A DNA stretch of 30,734 nt from Nanobdellati archaeon (GCA_015520895.1 WAPH01000004.1:1-30734), one strand, 5' to 3'; shown: positions 1 to 9,122, numbered from the stretch's first letter. Numbers and translations are program-made. The notes: generated from the letters alone by a model not told the origin.

Positions 1-207
1 CTTGCAAAGGCTTCTGAAAAGTTTGTATATATTCCTGTGTTAAGTAGAGAGCAAAAACCAGGCTATTTTTACGGGCATGTTCAAGATGTATTAAAAAATA
101 TAGATAAAGAAGGTAGTTATTTTGTATGTGGAATGCCAAAAATGGTAGAAGAAGTTAAAAATATAGTTTCCAAAAAAAATGCCTTTGTAATAGGAGAAGG
201 TTATTAA
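1..207 (+). CDS. FNR-like oxidoreductase, C-terminal end (partial)
   Basis: Only the last 68 codons are in the window; the 5' part lies upstream. The frame is open from base 1 to TAA at 205-207. The visible part reads like the NAD(P)-binding half of a ferredoxin-NADP reductase/flavodoxin reductase: a 'PVLSRE' segment, then G-H-V-x-D-V-L, then the F-V-C-G-M-P-K-M-V motif typical of the nucleotide-binding end of this family. The protein ends in tyrosine, as FNR proteins often do where the last aromatic stacks on FAD. The family call rests on these motifs alone. It cannot be told whether it is a stand-alone reductase or a domain of a larger enzyme. Confidence 0.65.
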   Translation, partial: LAKASEKFVYIPVLSREQKPGYFYGHVQDVLKNIDKEGSYFVCGMPKMVEEVKNIVSKKNAFVIGEGY

Positions 208-214
208 TTTATAA
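206..214 (+). promoter_or_regulatory. TATA box for a leaderless transcript
   Basis: AATTTATAA is centred about 27 nt before the ATG at 238, the spacing expected when transcription starts at or next to the start codon. No Shine-Dalgarno site is seen before that ATG. The box overlaps the stop codon of the upstream gene. Confidence 0.5.
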
Positions 215-237
215 CCCTTAATTCTTATATAATATAT

Positions 238-2067
238 ATGGCTCTAAGAATAGATAAATGGGCTAAAGAAGGAAAAGGATTTTTCTTGAAAGATGAATAT
301 ATAATAGGAGGAGTTAATTTCGGAGATATAAATGAAAATACATGGACAGGAAAGTGGTTAGGAAGAATATTTGCTTCAGTACCTGACAACATGAACGGAT
401 ATAATTTTAATCCCACAACAACACCTGGTAAATTTTCATCTTTTTGGTTAACCCTTACTATACCGCCAGCTCATGCAGGAGCAATTGTTAAAAGAGTTAA
501 AGAAAAATTTTGGATTACGCCCATGTATCAAAAATATTATAATTTAATCATACATCAAAAAGAGCAACTTGAAACAAAAATAAAACAAGCGTTAGTTAGC
601 ATTTCACAGAGCATAGCAGATTTAGAGTTATTAGAACATGATCTTAGAAAATATCAAGAATATGCACAATACTTAGATGATTATCATAGCAATGATGAAA
701 AAAAGAAAAGAGTAGCAGAAAGATTTCTTAAGATAATATTTGTAGAACAAGTAGATTATCATGTAGGATCCACGGGTCAAGGCCCTGGCAGATTCTCTAT
801 GGCATTTCTAAGAAATAATAACATAATACCTACGATTGTCGACGATTTCTTAGAAATTCATAGTTTAGAAGACATAGACAAATTAAAAGGTAAAATTTCA
901 GGTGCCGAAAGACACATACTTCTAACTAAATATAAGGCTTTTGAAGAATGGTTAAGATTATTCGAAAACGCCGTAAGAACAAGATTAGAAAGACTAAAAA
1001 TACTGCAAAGAAGTAGAGAGAAAAGCATTGAAGAGTTTAGAAGATGGGCAAGACCTCTAATACAAAAACTAAAAATATTAGAAGAGGCATTAGAAGAAAG
1101 AGGCGGAAGTGCAGAGTACATTTCTCAACCAAAACATCATAACCTTATGGGGTTTATGAGGCAATATGTAAATCTATGGATAATAAAGAATATCATGTTA
1201 CCTTATGAACATGGTGCCGAACCTACATCCATCATGGATTACGAGTTTGGAGATAAAGATCTTTATAACCCCTTAAACCCATGGAATTCATGGAACCGAA
1301 ACAACCTTGTATTTAATTACGACTACGGATTGATAGCAGATTATCCTTGGATATCCTATGAATGGGCGAATGCTCAAGCAGAAAGTGCATGGGGTGCAAT
1401 TTCCAAACACAAACATTCTATTTATTATTTATTTCTCTTAACCAAAATAAAAATAGATTATATGCAATTAACGCAGGCATCTGAAATAGAGGACATAGAT
1501 TTCTATTTTTATCCTACAATGATGAGTCATAATTTAGTATTAGTCAAATTAATAGAAAATGCTGCAACTTTAGAGGAAATTGACAATTATACTGACGAGT
1601 TTATAGGAGTAATAAGAAAAATGGACGGAAAAGCAATATTAGGTTATCATAAGAAAGGAAGTTCTTATTATTTTAACGAGAATTTTGTAAAGCGTTGGTT
1701 ACTTAATCCAAAAATTCCGTTAAAGTTTCCTTCTCAATATGAAAGGATTAAAGAGGTTTTAGAAAAAAAAGGTATAAAAGAAATAAATGAAAGTGCTATT
1801 GAAAAAATATTAAAGATAAAATTCAATAAAAAAGAATTTTATGATTATTTTCCTTCTTCTGAATTCTACCATTCACTTCACCCTAGAGAAAATAAAATAA
1901 AAGCATGGATAGAAGACAATATATTAGGTACTATAATTTACTTAAGAAAATACCCGCCTTATGAAACAAACTTTAGAGATACTATTACTAGGGTTTACTA
2001 TAAACACATAGCTCAAGAATTCATGAAAATATACAAACCGTTAGAAGGTTTAATGCCTCTACCATAA
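238..2067 (+). CDS. Orphan 609-aa cytoplasmic coiled-coil protein at head of pilus locus
   Basis: I do not recognise the family. There is no signal peptide or membrane segment, so it is probably cytoplasmic. The first 80 residues are rich in aromatics (WTGKW, SSFWLTL). Charged helices likely to form coiled coils lie around residues 100-140 and 230-300. A Trp/Tyr/Asn-rich central region around 340-400 follows, and the C-terminal third is basic and helical. Translation starts at ATG 238, apparently leaderless. It ends 9 nt before a prepilin-like gene whose Shine-Dalgarno site overlaps its stop, so it is probably the first gene of a four-gene pilus operon. A pilus assembly or regulatory role is inference from position only. 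Confidence 0.75.
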   Translation: MALRIDKWAKEGKGFFLKDEYIIGGVNFGDINENTWTGKWLGRIFASVPDNMNGYNFNPTTTPGKFSSFWLTLTIPPAHAGAIVKRVKEKFWITPMYQKYYNLIIHQKEQLETKIKQALVSISQSIADLELLEHDLRKYQEYAQYLDDYHSNDEKKKRVAERFLKIIFVEQVDYHVGSTGQGPGRFSMAFLRNNNIIPTIVDDFLEIHSLEDIDKLKGKISGAERHILLTKYKAFEEWLRLFENAVRTRLERLKILQRSREKSIEEFRRWARPLIQKLKILEEALEERGGSAEYISQPKHHNLMGFMRQYVNLWIIKNIMLPYEHGAEPTSIMDYEFGDKDLYNPLNPWNSWNRNNLVFNYDYGLIADYPWISYEWANAQAESAWGAISKHKHSIYYLFLLTKIKIDYMQLTQASEIEDIDFYFYPTMMSHNLVLVKLIENAATLEEIDNYTDEFIGVIRKMDGKAILGYHKKGSSYYFNENFVKRWLLNPKIPLKFPSQYERIKEVLEKKGIKEINESAIEKILKIKFNKKEFYDYFPSSEFYHSLHPRENKIKAWIEDNILGTIIYLRKYPPYETNFRDTITRVYYKHIAQEFMKIYKPLEGLMPLP

Positions 2068-2076
2068 GGTGAAAAA

Positions 2077-2760
2077 ATGAAAAAAGGTTTTTTTAGTATA
2101 CAATTTTTGTTAAGTATATTTATATTTATAATGGCCGTAATATTTGTCATATTCGTTGTTCTGATAAAGAGTCAAATGTATTTTAAAACTATTAACGAAA
2201 AAAATAGATATCTTAATCTTATAATATCCTCTAAAAAAATAGAAGATATTCTCTATATATCTCAATCTCAGGAATTGAACATGAGCACTTTTAACTTGTT
2301 AAAACAGTGTGGGGACGAATCACGAAAGCCAGGGAAAGTTATAAATCCCTATTATTTAAGATTTATGAAGATGATCTCGCTTAACCCCTCTAGTACTTAT
2401 AATGTACAATTTAATCGTTATGTTATTCTAGTTTCTAACACTACCATCGATGCATATACAAAAGAGGGCATATTTAACGAAACCGTTAGCTTCAAAATAA
2501 AAAAAAGTCCTTCCCAAGGTTTTTTTAATATCCTTAACATAAATGGTATAGATTATGATATAGGTGATACTATCACATTAAATAACATAGTTTATGTAAT
2601 CGATTATATTGAGAACAAACATGGAAGTTTTGCAATTCTTAAAAACATAAGTTTTTCATGTGGACCTAGACCTTATAAAACTAATATAGAAACAACGTCC
2701 TTTAAAAAATACAGCGGACATGAAAATGCTTTATATGAATTCATAATAACGGTGTGGTAA
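2077..2760 (+). CDS. Prepilin-like membrane-anchored protein (227 aa)
   Basis: The N-terminus MKKG then FFSIQFLLSIF is a class III (prepilin-peptidase-type) leader: Lys-Gly just before a 25-residue hydrophobic helix (about residues 5-31). The rest is an extracytoplasmic domain of about 190 residues with little repetition and a few cysteines. No glutamate is seen at +5, so it is not a classical bacterial pilin. The start is supported by AAGGTGA at 2066-2072, five bases before ATG. The next gene starts one base after its stop. Likely a minor pilin or pseudopilin of the adjacent secretion motor. The processing site is read by eye; the peptidase gene is not in the window. Confidence 0.65.
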   Translation: MKKGFFSIQFLLSIFIFIMAVIFVIFVVLIKSQMYFKTINEKNRYLNLIISSKKIEDILYISQSQELNMSTFNLLKQCGDESRKPGKVINPYYLRFMKMISLNPSSTYNVQFNRYVILVSNTTIDAYTKEGIFNETVSFKIKKSPSQGFFNILNINGIDYDIGDTITLNNIVYVIDYIENKHGSFAILKNISFSCGPRPYKTNIETTSFKKYSGHENALYEFIITVW

Positions 2761-2761
2761 T

Positions 2762-4750
2762 ATGAATAAAAGGAAAGGGGCATATTATGCATTAGAGAGC
2801 ATAGCAGCATCATTATTATTAGCATATTATCTATACAAAATAATCACTATAAGTTTTCCTACAACAGTTAATGTAGAAAAACAAATACTCTATGAAGATG
2901 AACTTTTCAGTTATTTGATAGCGTTAGATGACATAGAAAGTTTTAAAAAATTAGCTCTTTATGCAGAAAACGAGAGAGATATAAAAAGATTTCTTAACTA
3001 CTTTATTTCTCATCAAGGATATTATCAAGCATATATTCTTCATATACCTCCAAAGTATCCTGTAATTGGAGCATACATACCTCCTGATTATGTTTATAAA
3101 ACTCATTATATTAATAAAACATATGCGGAAAACGAAGAATGTATTAACATTTATTTCTCAAATTTTGCCTCTTTTGGAGATCTTACTAATAAAAAAATAA
3201 AATGTAAAGAAGGGATAGTCTTAGGGCATAAATCTCTATACGTTATAGTAGATGAACGCCCAAAAAATTATTTAAAAGCCTTGATCATAGATTTGAACAA
3301 CAATAATAAGTACGAGGACCCTCCAATAGATGGTATTTATACCATAGGTAGTTTCATAAACGAGCTTTCACCACCTAACACTTATTACTATATTCAAGAT
3401 TTACCTGAAGAAAATAACACTTATTATTTGTACGTTCTTCATCCTTTAGAAAAAGAAATATTTGATTATTTTAGTGAAATAAAAAGCATTGGAAAATTGA
3501 GAATCTCACCTTTATTAAGGTTCTATACTAATAGCACTCAAACATTCGAAGGGTATGACGCATTACTTCTTCTAAAAAAGCTACCTCCACACGATCCTAT
3601 TAATGATATGTTATGGAAAAAGTATGTTAATTATTATAAAGAAGGAGGGAATATATTAGTAGTTGCACCTATCAAAAATTCATTTAGACTTAATGTTTTT
3701 GGAATATATAATCAAATGGATGCAGGATATTACATCAAAGTTCCTACAAAAGAGATTGTTTTTGAAAAGGAATTAGAAGGAAGTTTGGATAAACTCTATT
3801 TAGTTAATACTCTACTTCACGATTTACGTAATTTAAATTTAGAGTACAAAACTTTCCCGCTTTCTTATTTATCTTCCTCATGTAACTATAACAATTTAGC
3901 TTATCCGGCATATAGAGCATTTTACATTAACCATTCTGCTTCTAATTACACAGCAATTATAGGAAAATCAGGAAATACATATGCTATTTATATAGATAAA
4001 GACGGAGACTGTAACTTTACCGATGAAAAAGAAATCCTAGAAACAAAACCTTTCCTTTTAAACCACACTTATTATCGTTTTACAAAATATGACGAAAGCC
4101 GTAATGAAGTAATATTGAATTATATTAATGGGAGTGTTGTTTATGCTATACCTTTACCTTCAGAATATCTGCTTTATCCTCCTAAACTTAAGGAAAGCCT
4201 TTTATTAGAGTATCACTATTCTGAAATCGCTCTAAACAACTCTTATAATATAGGCGATATTATCAAATTTCCCCTTACACCTTTAAATCCTAATACGTGG
4301 AAAGCCACTATCTTTATAGATAAACCATATAACGTCTATATCTTTAAGAACCCTGATGGAAACGAGTCTCTGTATTTTGAAAATAATCCTGCTCAAAAAT
4401 ATTTAAAAGAGCAATTTCTCCCTATAGAAAGCGAAATATATCAATGGACTACGCAATTCAATAATACTGAACTTTTATTAAAATTAATTTATAGACCTCC
4501 CCTTCCAGCAGTTATTAGAATAGGAAATTCAAAAGGAGGAGACATAGAAGTTATAAACCTTGATTTAACAGGTAAAAGTTATAAAGAATATTATAATTTA
4601 CTCTTATCTCTGATAATAGACGAGATGAGAGATAATGAAATAGAAGTAAATAACGCTAAAACACTAAGAGAGGCAAGTAGATGGGTATTATATTCGTATA
4701 AATTAGAGGATAGAAATCAAATCACTTTAAAGGTGAGGAGATACTTATGA
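2762..4750 (+). CDS. Very large prepilin-like surface protein with Ca-loop motifs (662 aa)
   Basis: The N-terminus MNKRKG followed by AYYALESIAASLLLAYYLY looks like a class III leader and pilin helix, but about 630 residues follow, several times a usual archaeal pilin. Two Asp/Asn-rich loops resemble dockerin or thrombospondin-type calcium sites: DLNNNNKYED near residue 177 and DKDGDCNFTDE near 412. Around 265-300, 'YDALLLLKK' followed by a 'YYKEGGNILVVAP' strand resembles the ThuA/DUF4350 class of glutamine-amidotransferase-like folds. Its stop overlaps the next start (ATGA, 4747-4750). Likely a multidomain minor pilin or tip adhesin; that role is inferred. Confidence 0.6.
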   Translation: MNKRKGAYYALESIAASLLLAYYLYKIITISFPTTVNVEKQILYEDELFSYLIALDDIESFKKLALYAENERDIKRFLNYFISHQGYYQAYILHIPPKYPVIGAYIPPDYVYKTHYINKTYAENEECINIYFSNFASFGDLTNKKIKCKEGIVLGHKSLYVIVDERPKNYLKALIIDLNNNNKYEDPPIDGIYTIGSFINELSPPNTYYYIQDLPEENNTYYLYVLHPLEKEIFDYFSEIKSIGKLRISPLLRFYTNSTQTFEGYDALLLLKKLPPHDPINDMLWKKYVNYYKEGGNILVVAPIKNSFRLNVFGIYNQMDAGYYIKVPTKEIVFEKELEGSLDKLYLVNTLLHDLRNLNLEYKTFPLSYLSSSCNYNNLAYPAYRAFYINHSASNYTAIIGKSGNTYAIYIDKDGDCNFTDEKEILETKPFLLNHTYYRFTKYDESRNEVILNYINGSVVYAIPLPSEYLLYPPKLKESLLLEYHYSEIALNNSYNIGDIIKFPLTPLNPNTWKATIFIDKPYNVYIFKNPDGNESLYFENNPAQKYLKEQFLPIESEIYQWTTQFNNTELLLKLIYRPPLPAVIRIGNSKGGDIEVINLDLTGKSYKEYYNLLLSLIIDEMRDNEIEVNNAKTLREASRWVLYSYKLEDRNQITLKVRRYL

Positions 4751-5112
4751 AAAAAAGAAAAGGTCAATTTTTTATAATTGCCGGGATCGCATTTTCTATA
4801 GCATTATATTGGTTTGTATCAGGTTTGTTTTTAAGTAAAACGGCAACATTTGAAAGAAATGAAGAACTTGAAAAATTGGTTTCTGCAGATAGATTAATAA
4901 CAAGCACTTATAAAAAAGTAAGCGAAATAGACATTTACAATCCCAATGCCTCTTCAGATCTTATATTAATAGAAATGTTTATCAGAGAATATATAAAAGC
5001 ACATAATCTTGAAGATTACGATTTTAATTACTACTTTACAGGAGGTTCGTGGAAAGTAGAAATGAAAATAAAAGATAAAGATATTTACCTCTACAAAAAA
5101 ATCCTCAAATGA
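4747..5112 (+). CDS. Small prepilin-like protein (121 aa)
   Basis: The N-terminus MKKRKG then QFFIIAGIAFSIALYWF has the same Lys-Gly plus hydrophobic-helix layout as its neighbours, with Gln at +1. A short charged extracytoplasmic domain of about 90 residues follows. It starts inside the stop of the 662-aa gene, with a purine-rich GGTGAGGAG site just upstream, so the two are translationally coupled. Its 3' end overlaps the convergent F-domain gene by 8 bases. Probably a minor pilin of the same apparatus. Confidence 0.6.
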   Translation: MKKRKGQFFIIAGIAFSIALYWFVSGLFLSKTATFERNEELEKLVSADRLITSTYKKVSEIDIYNPNASSDLILIEMFIREYIKAHNLEDYDFNYYFTGGSWKVEMKIKDKDIYLYKKILK

Positions 5113-5968
5113 CTGTTAAACTTATGTAACCTATGAGGCTCATAATAATACTATGTCTTAGTCCTGCAGATATTTTTCCTTCAGCTAATTTACCAATACT
5201 TAACCCAGCAAATAATCCTTGAATTACTGCTAAATGGGTAAACAAAGAATTATAAAGAGTAGGATCTATAGCAACAGCATTTTCTGATTCTGCTGATGAT
5301 AAAGCAGGTATTAAGAATTTTTTCATACCTATCATAACTCCTAAAAAGATAATAAATATAAAATAACCTTGTATCATCTGACCATGGATACTTGCACTTC
5401 TTTCTTTCCTTATTCTATCAATCTCAAAGGTAGAGGCGGTTACAGACTCCAAAACATCAGCTAAATTACCTCCTGACCTATAAGCCTCTAACACCGTTGC
5501 AATAACTCTTCGTATGAGATGATTGTTTACTCTCTCACCAAAATTCTCCATAGCTTTATTAAAAGGTATGCCCCACGATAATTCAGTAGTAAGTTTTTTA
5601 ATATAAGGATCTAAACCACCATAATGCCCACGAGAAGCATAAACAATAGCTCGATGCAAATCCATACCGCTTCTTAATCCCTCTACAATATTTCTTAAAA
5701 AGTTAGGAAAGTTTTCTTCAATAGATTTACTCTCCAAATATTTAGTATAGCGATAAACAGTAGGAGGAACCAAAAAAACAACCAAAGCTAAAGCATTAAT
5801 AATATTAGCTAAGAGACCTGTTCCAGCAGCATGAATAGTACTTATAACCCTCAAGTTAATAATTAAAAGGATTAATGCTGAAAGAGTAGAGGCCATAACA
5901 ATAATTATAAAATTCCAATCCTGTTTTTCCAACCATTCGTTTAAAGCACCTTTCTTTTTATATTTCAT
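5105..5968 (-). CDS. Type II/IV pilus F-domain membrane protein (TadC/FlaJ-like, second subunit)
   Basis: Inner-membrane platform protein of a type IV pilus-like motor. Two membrane segments lie near residues 18-68. A T2SSF domain follows (FPNFLRNIVEGLRSGMDL... SGGNLADVLES), then further membrane segments and a 'GLFAGLSIGKLAEG' C-terminal segment typical of archaeal TadC/FlaJ homologues. Archaeal FlaJ-type proteins often carry two F domains; here they are in two genes, this one and 5972-6985. The two are 3 nt apart and this gene's GAGGTG Shine-Dalgarno lies in the end of the upstream gene. A frameshifted single gene is unlikely because each protein has its own start signal and a full F domain. 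Confidence 0.85.
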   Translation of the reverse strand: MKYKKKGALNEWLEKQDWNFIIIVMASTLSALILLIINLRVISTIHAAGTGLLANIINALALVVFLVPPTVYRYTKYLESKSIEENFPNFLRNIVEGLRSGMDLHRAIVYASRGHYGGLDPYIKKLTTELSWGIPFNKAMENFGERVNNHLIRRVIATVLEAYRSGGNLADVLESVTASTFEIDRIRKERSASIHGQMIQGYFIFIIFLGVMIGMKKFLIPALSSAESENAVAIDPTLYNSLFTHLAVIQGLFAGLSIGKLAEGKISAGLRHSIIMSLIGYISLTVI

Positions 5969-5971
5969 TTT

Positions 5972-6985
5972 TTACACCTCAGGTTGCGTTAAGTGAAGGA
6001 ATAATAAAAAGGCTATATTCACAAAAGGTATAAGCACATACACACCTACCTTCATTATATCTTCTGGTTTATAATTGAGGAGCGTAGAATCAGGAACCAC
6101 ATTAATAACAGCCAAAATCGTAACAAGGAATAAAGGAGCGGTAATAAGAACAGCCGTATAAATGTCAGCATAAGTTTGCAGAGTTTCTAAATATTTTTTC
6201 CTTTCTAAGCGATATAAAAAGAGCGCTTGTTTGCTGGCTTCTCCTAAATACGACCTCAAATTACCGCCACTTTCTACAATAGAAATAATACCAAACAATA
6301 ATGATTTTAGACGTTCAGATGGAGTAATAATAGCGATATTCTTCATTGCTTGAAGTACGTCTTCTCCAAAAACTTCCATTCTTCTAATAATGTTCTTTAT
6401 TTCCTGAGTTACTTCTCCATAATCTGCTAATTCGACCATCATCCTAAAAGCTTTATCGAGAGGTACAGAAGCATAAGAGATTGCTGCCAAATGATTTAAT
6501 GCAAAAGGTAAATTATTGTCAATATCTTTTTTTCTTTCATTTATCACATAGAAAGGATAAATATAACCGCCCGTAAAAGTTACAAGAAGAGGAATAACTG
6601 TAATAATAATTAAACCGGATAGAAACAAATAAAAGGAATAAGAGAGAGTAAAGTAAGTAGCTAATAACAAACCCAGAAGTATAGCATGAGAAAAAATAGC
6701 GATAGCAACTAAAGATCCTATATAAGTATCGGGGTTTATATTAAGATTAGCTTTAATAATGGCTTCTTTTAAAGGTTCGAAAAACTGAGGATATATATTC
6801 TGAATACGAGAAAAATATCGGTTAGTTAAAGCACGTAATGAAGTTGCCTTTAAAACAGATAGAAAATCTAAAAAATCTATTTTTTTAGCTTCTTTTCTCT
6901 CAGGCGCAATTAATCCCTTCTCTTCCAAAAGCCTCTTAAAATAATCATCATCTTTTTTTTTCTTTAACAACAACATAACTATCAC
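5972..6985 (-). CDS. Type II/IV pilus F-domain membrane protein (TadB/FlaJ-like, first subunit)
   Basis: Platform protein with a basic cytoplasmic N-terminus and hydrophobic segments near residues 90-150. A T2SSF domain follows (LPFALNHLAAISYASVPLDKA... SGGNLRSYLGEAS), with two more membrane segments at the C-terminus. The longest frame begins with GTG at 6985, overlapping the upstream ATPase stop (GTGA). An ATG three codons in, at 6976, is an equally possible start. With the ATPase and the second F-domain gene it forms a compact motor operon on the minus strand. Confidence 0.85.
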   Translation of the reverse strand: MIVMLLLKKKKDDDYFKRLLEEKGLIAPERKEAKKIDFLDFLSVLKATSLRALTNRYFSRIQNIYPQFFEPLKEAIIKANLNINPDTYIGSLVAIAIFSHAILLGLLLATYFTLSYSFYLFLSGLIIITVIPLLVTFTGGYIYPFYVINERKKDIDNNLPFALNHLAAISYASVPLDKAFRMMVELADYGEVTQEIKNIIRRMEVFGEDVLQAMKNIAIITPSERLKSLLFGIISIVESGGNLRSYLGEASKQALFLYRLERKKYLETLQTYADIYTAVLITAPLFLVTILAVINVVPDSTLLNYKPEDIMKVGVYVLIPFVNIAFLLFLHLTQPEV

Positions 6986-8604
6986 AATATTAACTCGTCC
7001 TTCCTCATCATATCAAGTGCTCCTTCTTTGTCTTTATGATAATAATTAACATATTTAGAAAATTGAAAGAAATTGGTTATGTTATGTCTATCAAGCCATT
7101 CTAAATATTGTTTCCGTAAATCTATTTCTCTTTCTATCTCGTTAAGCGGAATTCCATATTCGCTACTAATCTTCTCTAGTAAATAACTATTCTTTTTAAT
7201 TATTAAATCGCGTGCAGGATCCCATTCAAATACATCATTAATATGTGCTCTTCCTGTGTTCTTATCTACCTCTATCAACTCGGAAGCTTTTTTTAATCTT
7301 CTGTAGCTTTTACCGAATTGTAAGGCATGACTCATTACCAGTATCAAATCCAAGGACTCTACTAATTCAGGAGGTAAGCTAATAGGAGGTGTTTCTATTC
7401 TTTTAATAATATCGTCAACACTACCTCCGTGTATGGTTCCTATAGAAGGATGGCCAGAAGCCATTCCTTGGAACAATACAGATGCTTCCTTACCTCTTAC
7501 TTCTCCTACAATAACATAATCAGGATTTTGTCTAAAACTTTCTTTTAATAAGTCAAACATAGTTATTTCTCCGTACCTTCCTCCAGTACCTGCCATTCCA
7601 AAACCTGTTCTTACAACAGCAGGTATCCAGTTTTCATGAGGTAACCTTAATTCTCTTGTATCCTCTATTGAGATTATTTTATCTTCTGGAGGAATAAAAC
7701 TTACTAAAGCATTTAATAAGGTAGTTTTACCTGCTCCTGTACCTCCTGCAATAAGAATATTAAGTTTATGCTCTATAATATACCAAGCATAAGCTAGAAA
7801 CTCTATTGACACAGATTTTAATCTGTATAAATCCAAAGGACTATAAGGCACACGAATAAATTTCCTTATAGAGAAAGTAGGTCCGTGAGTAGTTACATCT
7901 GATGATAAAGTAGCATTAACTCTTGAACCGTCAGGTAAAGTACCATCTAACAAGGGTTCTGCATAAGAAATGTATCTTTTACATTTTTCGGCGAGTTTTA
8001 TTATAAACTCTTCTAACTCTCTCTCACTCTTATAGACTATATTAGTTTTAAGATTACCAAATTTCTTGTGAGTTATATAAATAGGTATGTTAACTCCATC
8101 ACATCCTATATCTTCTATAAAAGGATCATACATTAAAGGTTCTATTTTACCCAAACCAATAAAATTTTTATAGATATAATACATAATTCGGTTAAATTGT
8201 CCAGGTTTTAACAAAATACCAAAATCATTAATCATAGTTTTAATTTTATTTTTGATATATTGCACTTGTTCATCTTTATTTTCCAATTCATTAAATTCTT
8301 TATCTAAATAATGAGTTAAGTTATTTTTAATTAACTCTAGTATCTCTTTTTCTTCATTATCTAAATCAGGCTCTTTTACACTATAAATTAAATCCTTTTC
8401 TTTTTCATCCCATTGTATATGGGCTAAAGCAAATGGCGATATTAAGGGATACCTAACATCCAAACTTCTAACATTTTCTGTTGGAAAAAAAATAAGAGAT
8501 GTTATAGGTTTTATTTTAAAACTTTCTATCTCTTTTATTACTTTCTCCTCTAGAGACTTTAATTCATAATACTTTTTTCTTAGTATTCCTCTTAATCTAA
8601 CCAT
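6982..8604 (-). CDS. Type IV pilus/secretion ATPase (FlaI/TadA/GspE family)
   Basis: Hexameric cytoplasmic ATPase that powers pilus assembly. Numbered from ATG 8604, it has a helical N-domain, Walker A GGTGAGKT at 287-294, the Asp box IEDTREL at 313-319, Walker B VIVGEVRG at 364-371 and the His box GHPSIGTIHGG at 384-394. About 540 aa, usual for the archaeal COG0630 group. The frame can be extended five codons to a TTG at 8619; I chose the ATG since TTG starts are rare and no Shine-Dalgarno favours TTG. It heads the operon with the two F-domain proteins and is divergent from the pilin at 8669. No archaellum-specific partners are present. Confidence 0.93.
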   Translation of the reverse strand: MVRLRGILRKKYYELKSLEEKVIKEIESFKIKPITSLIFFPTENVRSLDVRYPLISPFALAHIQWDEKEKDLIYSVKEPDLDNEEKEILELIKNNLTHYLDKEFNELENKDEQVQYIKNKIKTMINDFGILLKPGQFNRIMYYIYKNFIGLGKIEPLMYDPFIEDIGCDGVNIPIYITHKKFGNLKTNIVYKSERELEEFIIKLAEKCKRYISYAEPLLDGTLPDGSRVNATLSSDVTTHGPTFSIRKFIRVPYSPLDLYRLKSVSIEFLAYAWYIIEHKLNILIAGGTGAGKTTLLNALVSFIPPEDKIISIEDTRELRLPHENWIPAVVRTGFGMAGTGGRYGEITMFDLLKESFRQNPDYVIVGEVRGKEASVLFQGMASGHPSIGTIHGGSVDDIIKRIETPPISLPPELVESLDLILVMSHALQFGKSYRRLKKASELIEVDKNTGRAHINDVFEWDPARDLIIKKNSYLLEKISSEYGIPLNEIEREIDLRKQYLEWLDRHNITNFFQFSKYVNYYHKDKEGALDMMRKDELIL

Positions 8605-8654
8605 AAAATATATATACAACTTGCATAATATATAATTTTAAAGAAAATAGTTTT

Positions 8655-8661
8655 GGAGGTG
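8655..8661 (+). promoter_or_regulatory. Strong Shine-Dalgarno site of main pilin
   Basis: GGAGGTG, seven bases before the ATG at 8669, is among the strongest ribosome-binding sites in the window and suggests a highly translated major subunit. An AT-rich box at 8624-8640 (CATAATATATAATTTTA) lies in the short divergent region shared with the ATPase gene and is a candidate TATA element. Confidence 0.6.
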
Positions 8662-8668
8662 CAAAGCA

Positions 8669-9115
8669 ATGAAAATGAAAGGAGTATCGCCATTAATTGC
8701 AGCTGTATTGCTTATCGTATTTACAGTAGCAATAGGAGCAGTAGTACTAAATTGGATGACTAGTTATACTCAAGGAACAACAGAAAGAGCCGGTACAGAC
8801 ACTTCATCTACAATTGACTGTGCTAAACAAATATTGAGTATAGAGAATGTTTCAAAAAGCAATGGTCAAGTAACTGTGAGAATAGAAAACTTAGGAAGTG
8901 CAAGTGCAGAACTTACTAATCTTTATGTATATGATGATTTAGGTAATAGTTGTGAAGCAACAATAAGCGAAACATTACCTGCGGGAGGATTCAAAATATT
9001 TAAGGCACCAACAACTCCTGATCCAGAATGTGACAAAGTTAGTAACGATACATATACAGTAAGAGTAAGTTCAAGTTGCGGTGCATCAGATAAATTTACG
9101 TATCCTAAAGGATAA
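8669..9115 (+). CDS. Archaeal type IV pilin, probable major subunit (148 aa)
   Basis: The N-terminus MKMKG then VSPLIAAVLLIVFTVAIGAVVLNW is the classic archaeal pilin motif (K-G cleavage, then S-P-L-I-A-x-V-L-L), as in the DUF1628/archaeal type IV pilin N-terminal family. The head domain has four cysteines (TIDCA, NSCE, PECD, SSCG) that could form two disulfides. The head is a Thr/Ser-rich beta domain of about 110 residues. It has the strongest ribosome-binding site of the locus and is followed by a T-rich tract, both fitting high expression. The related gene at 9156 shares the cysteine layout. Confidence 0.88.
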   Translation: MKMKGVSPLIAAVLLIVFTVAIGAVVLNWMTSYTQGTTERAGTDTSSTIDCAKQILSIENVSKSNGQVTVRIENLGSASAELTNLYVYDDLGNSCEATISETLPAGGFKIFKAPTTPDPECDKVSNDTYTVRVSSSCGASDKFTYPKG

Positions 9116-9122
9116 ACATTAC

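Noticed and set aside
858..1121. Antisense open frame inside the 609-aa gene
   Set aside because: Shadow of a coding region; low-complexity Ser/Leu translation and no ribosome-binding site. Similar antisense frames at 10631-10984, 11465-11722, 11900-12103, 17270-17458, 22403-22597, 23075-23272 and 27535-27732 were rejected for the same reason.
5105..6985. The two F-domain genes as one frameshifted FlaJ gene
   Set aside because: Each has its own start, Shine-Dalgarno or coupled start, membrane helices and a complete F domain.
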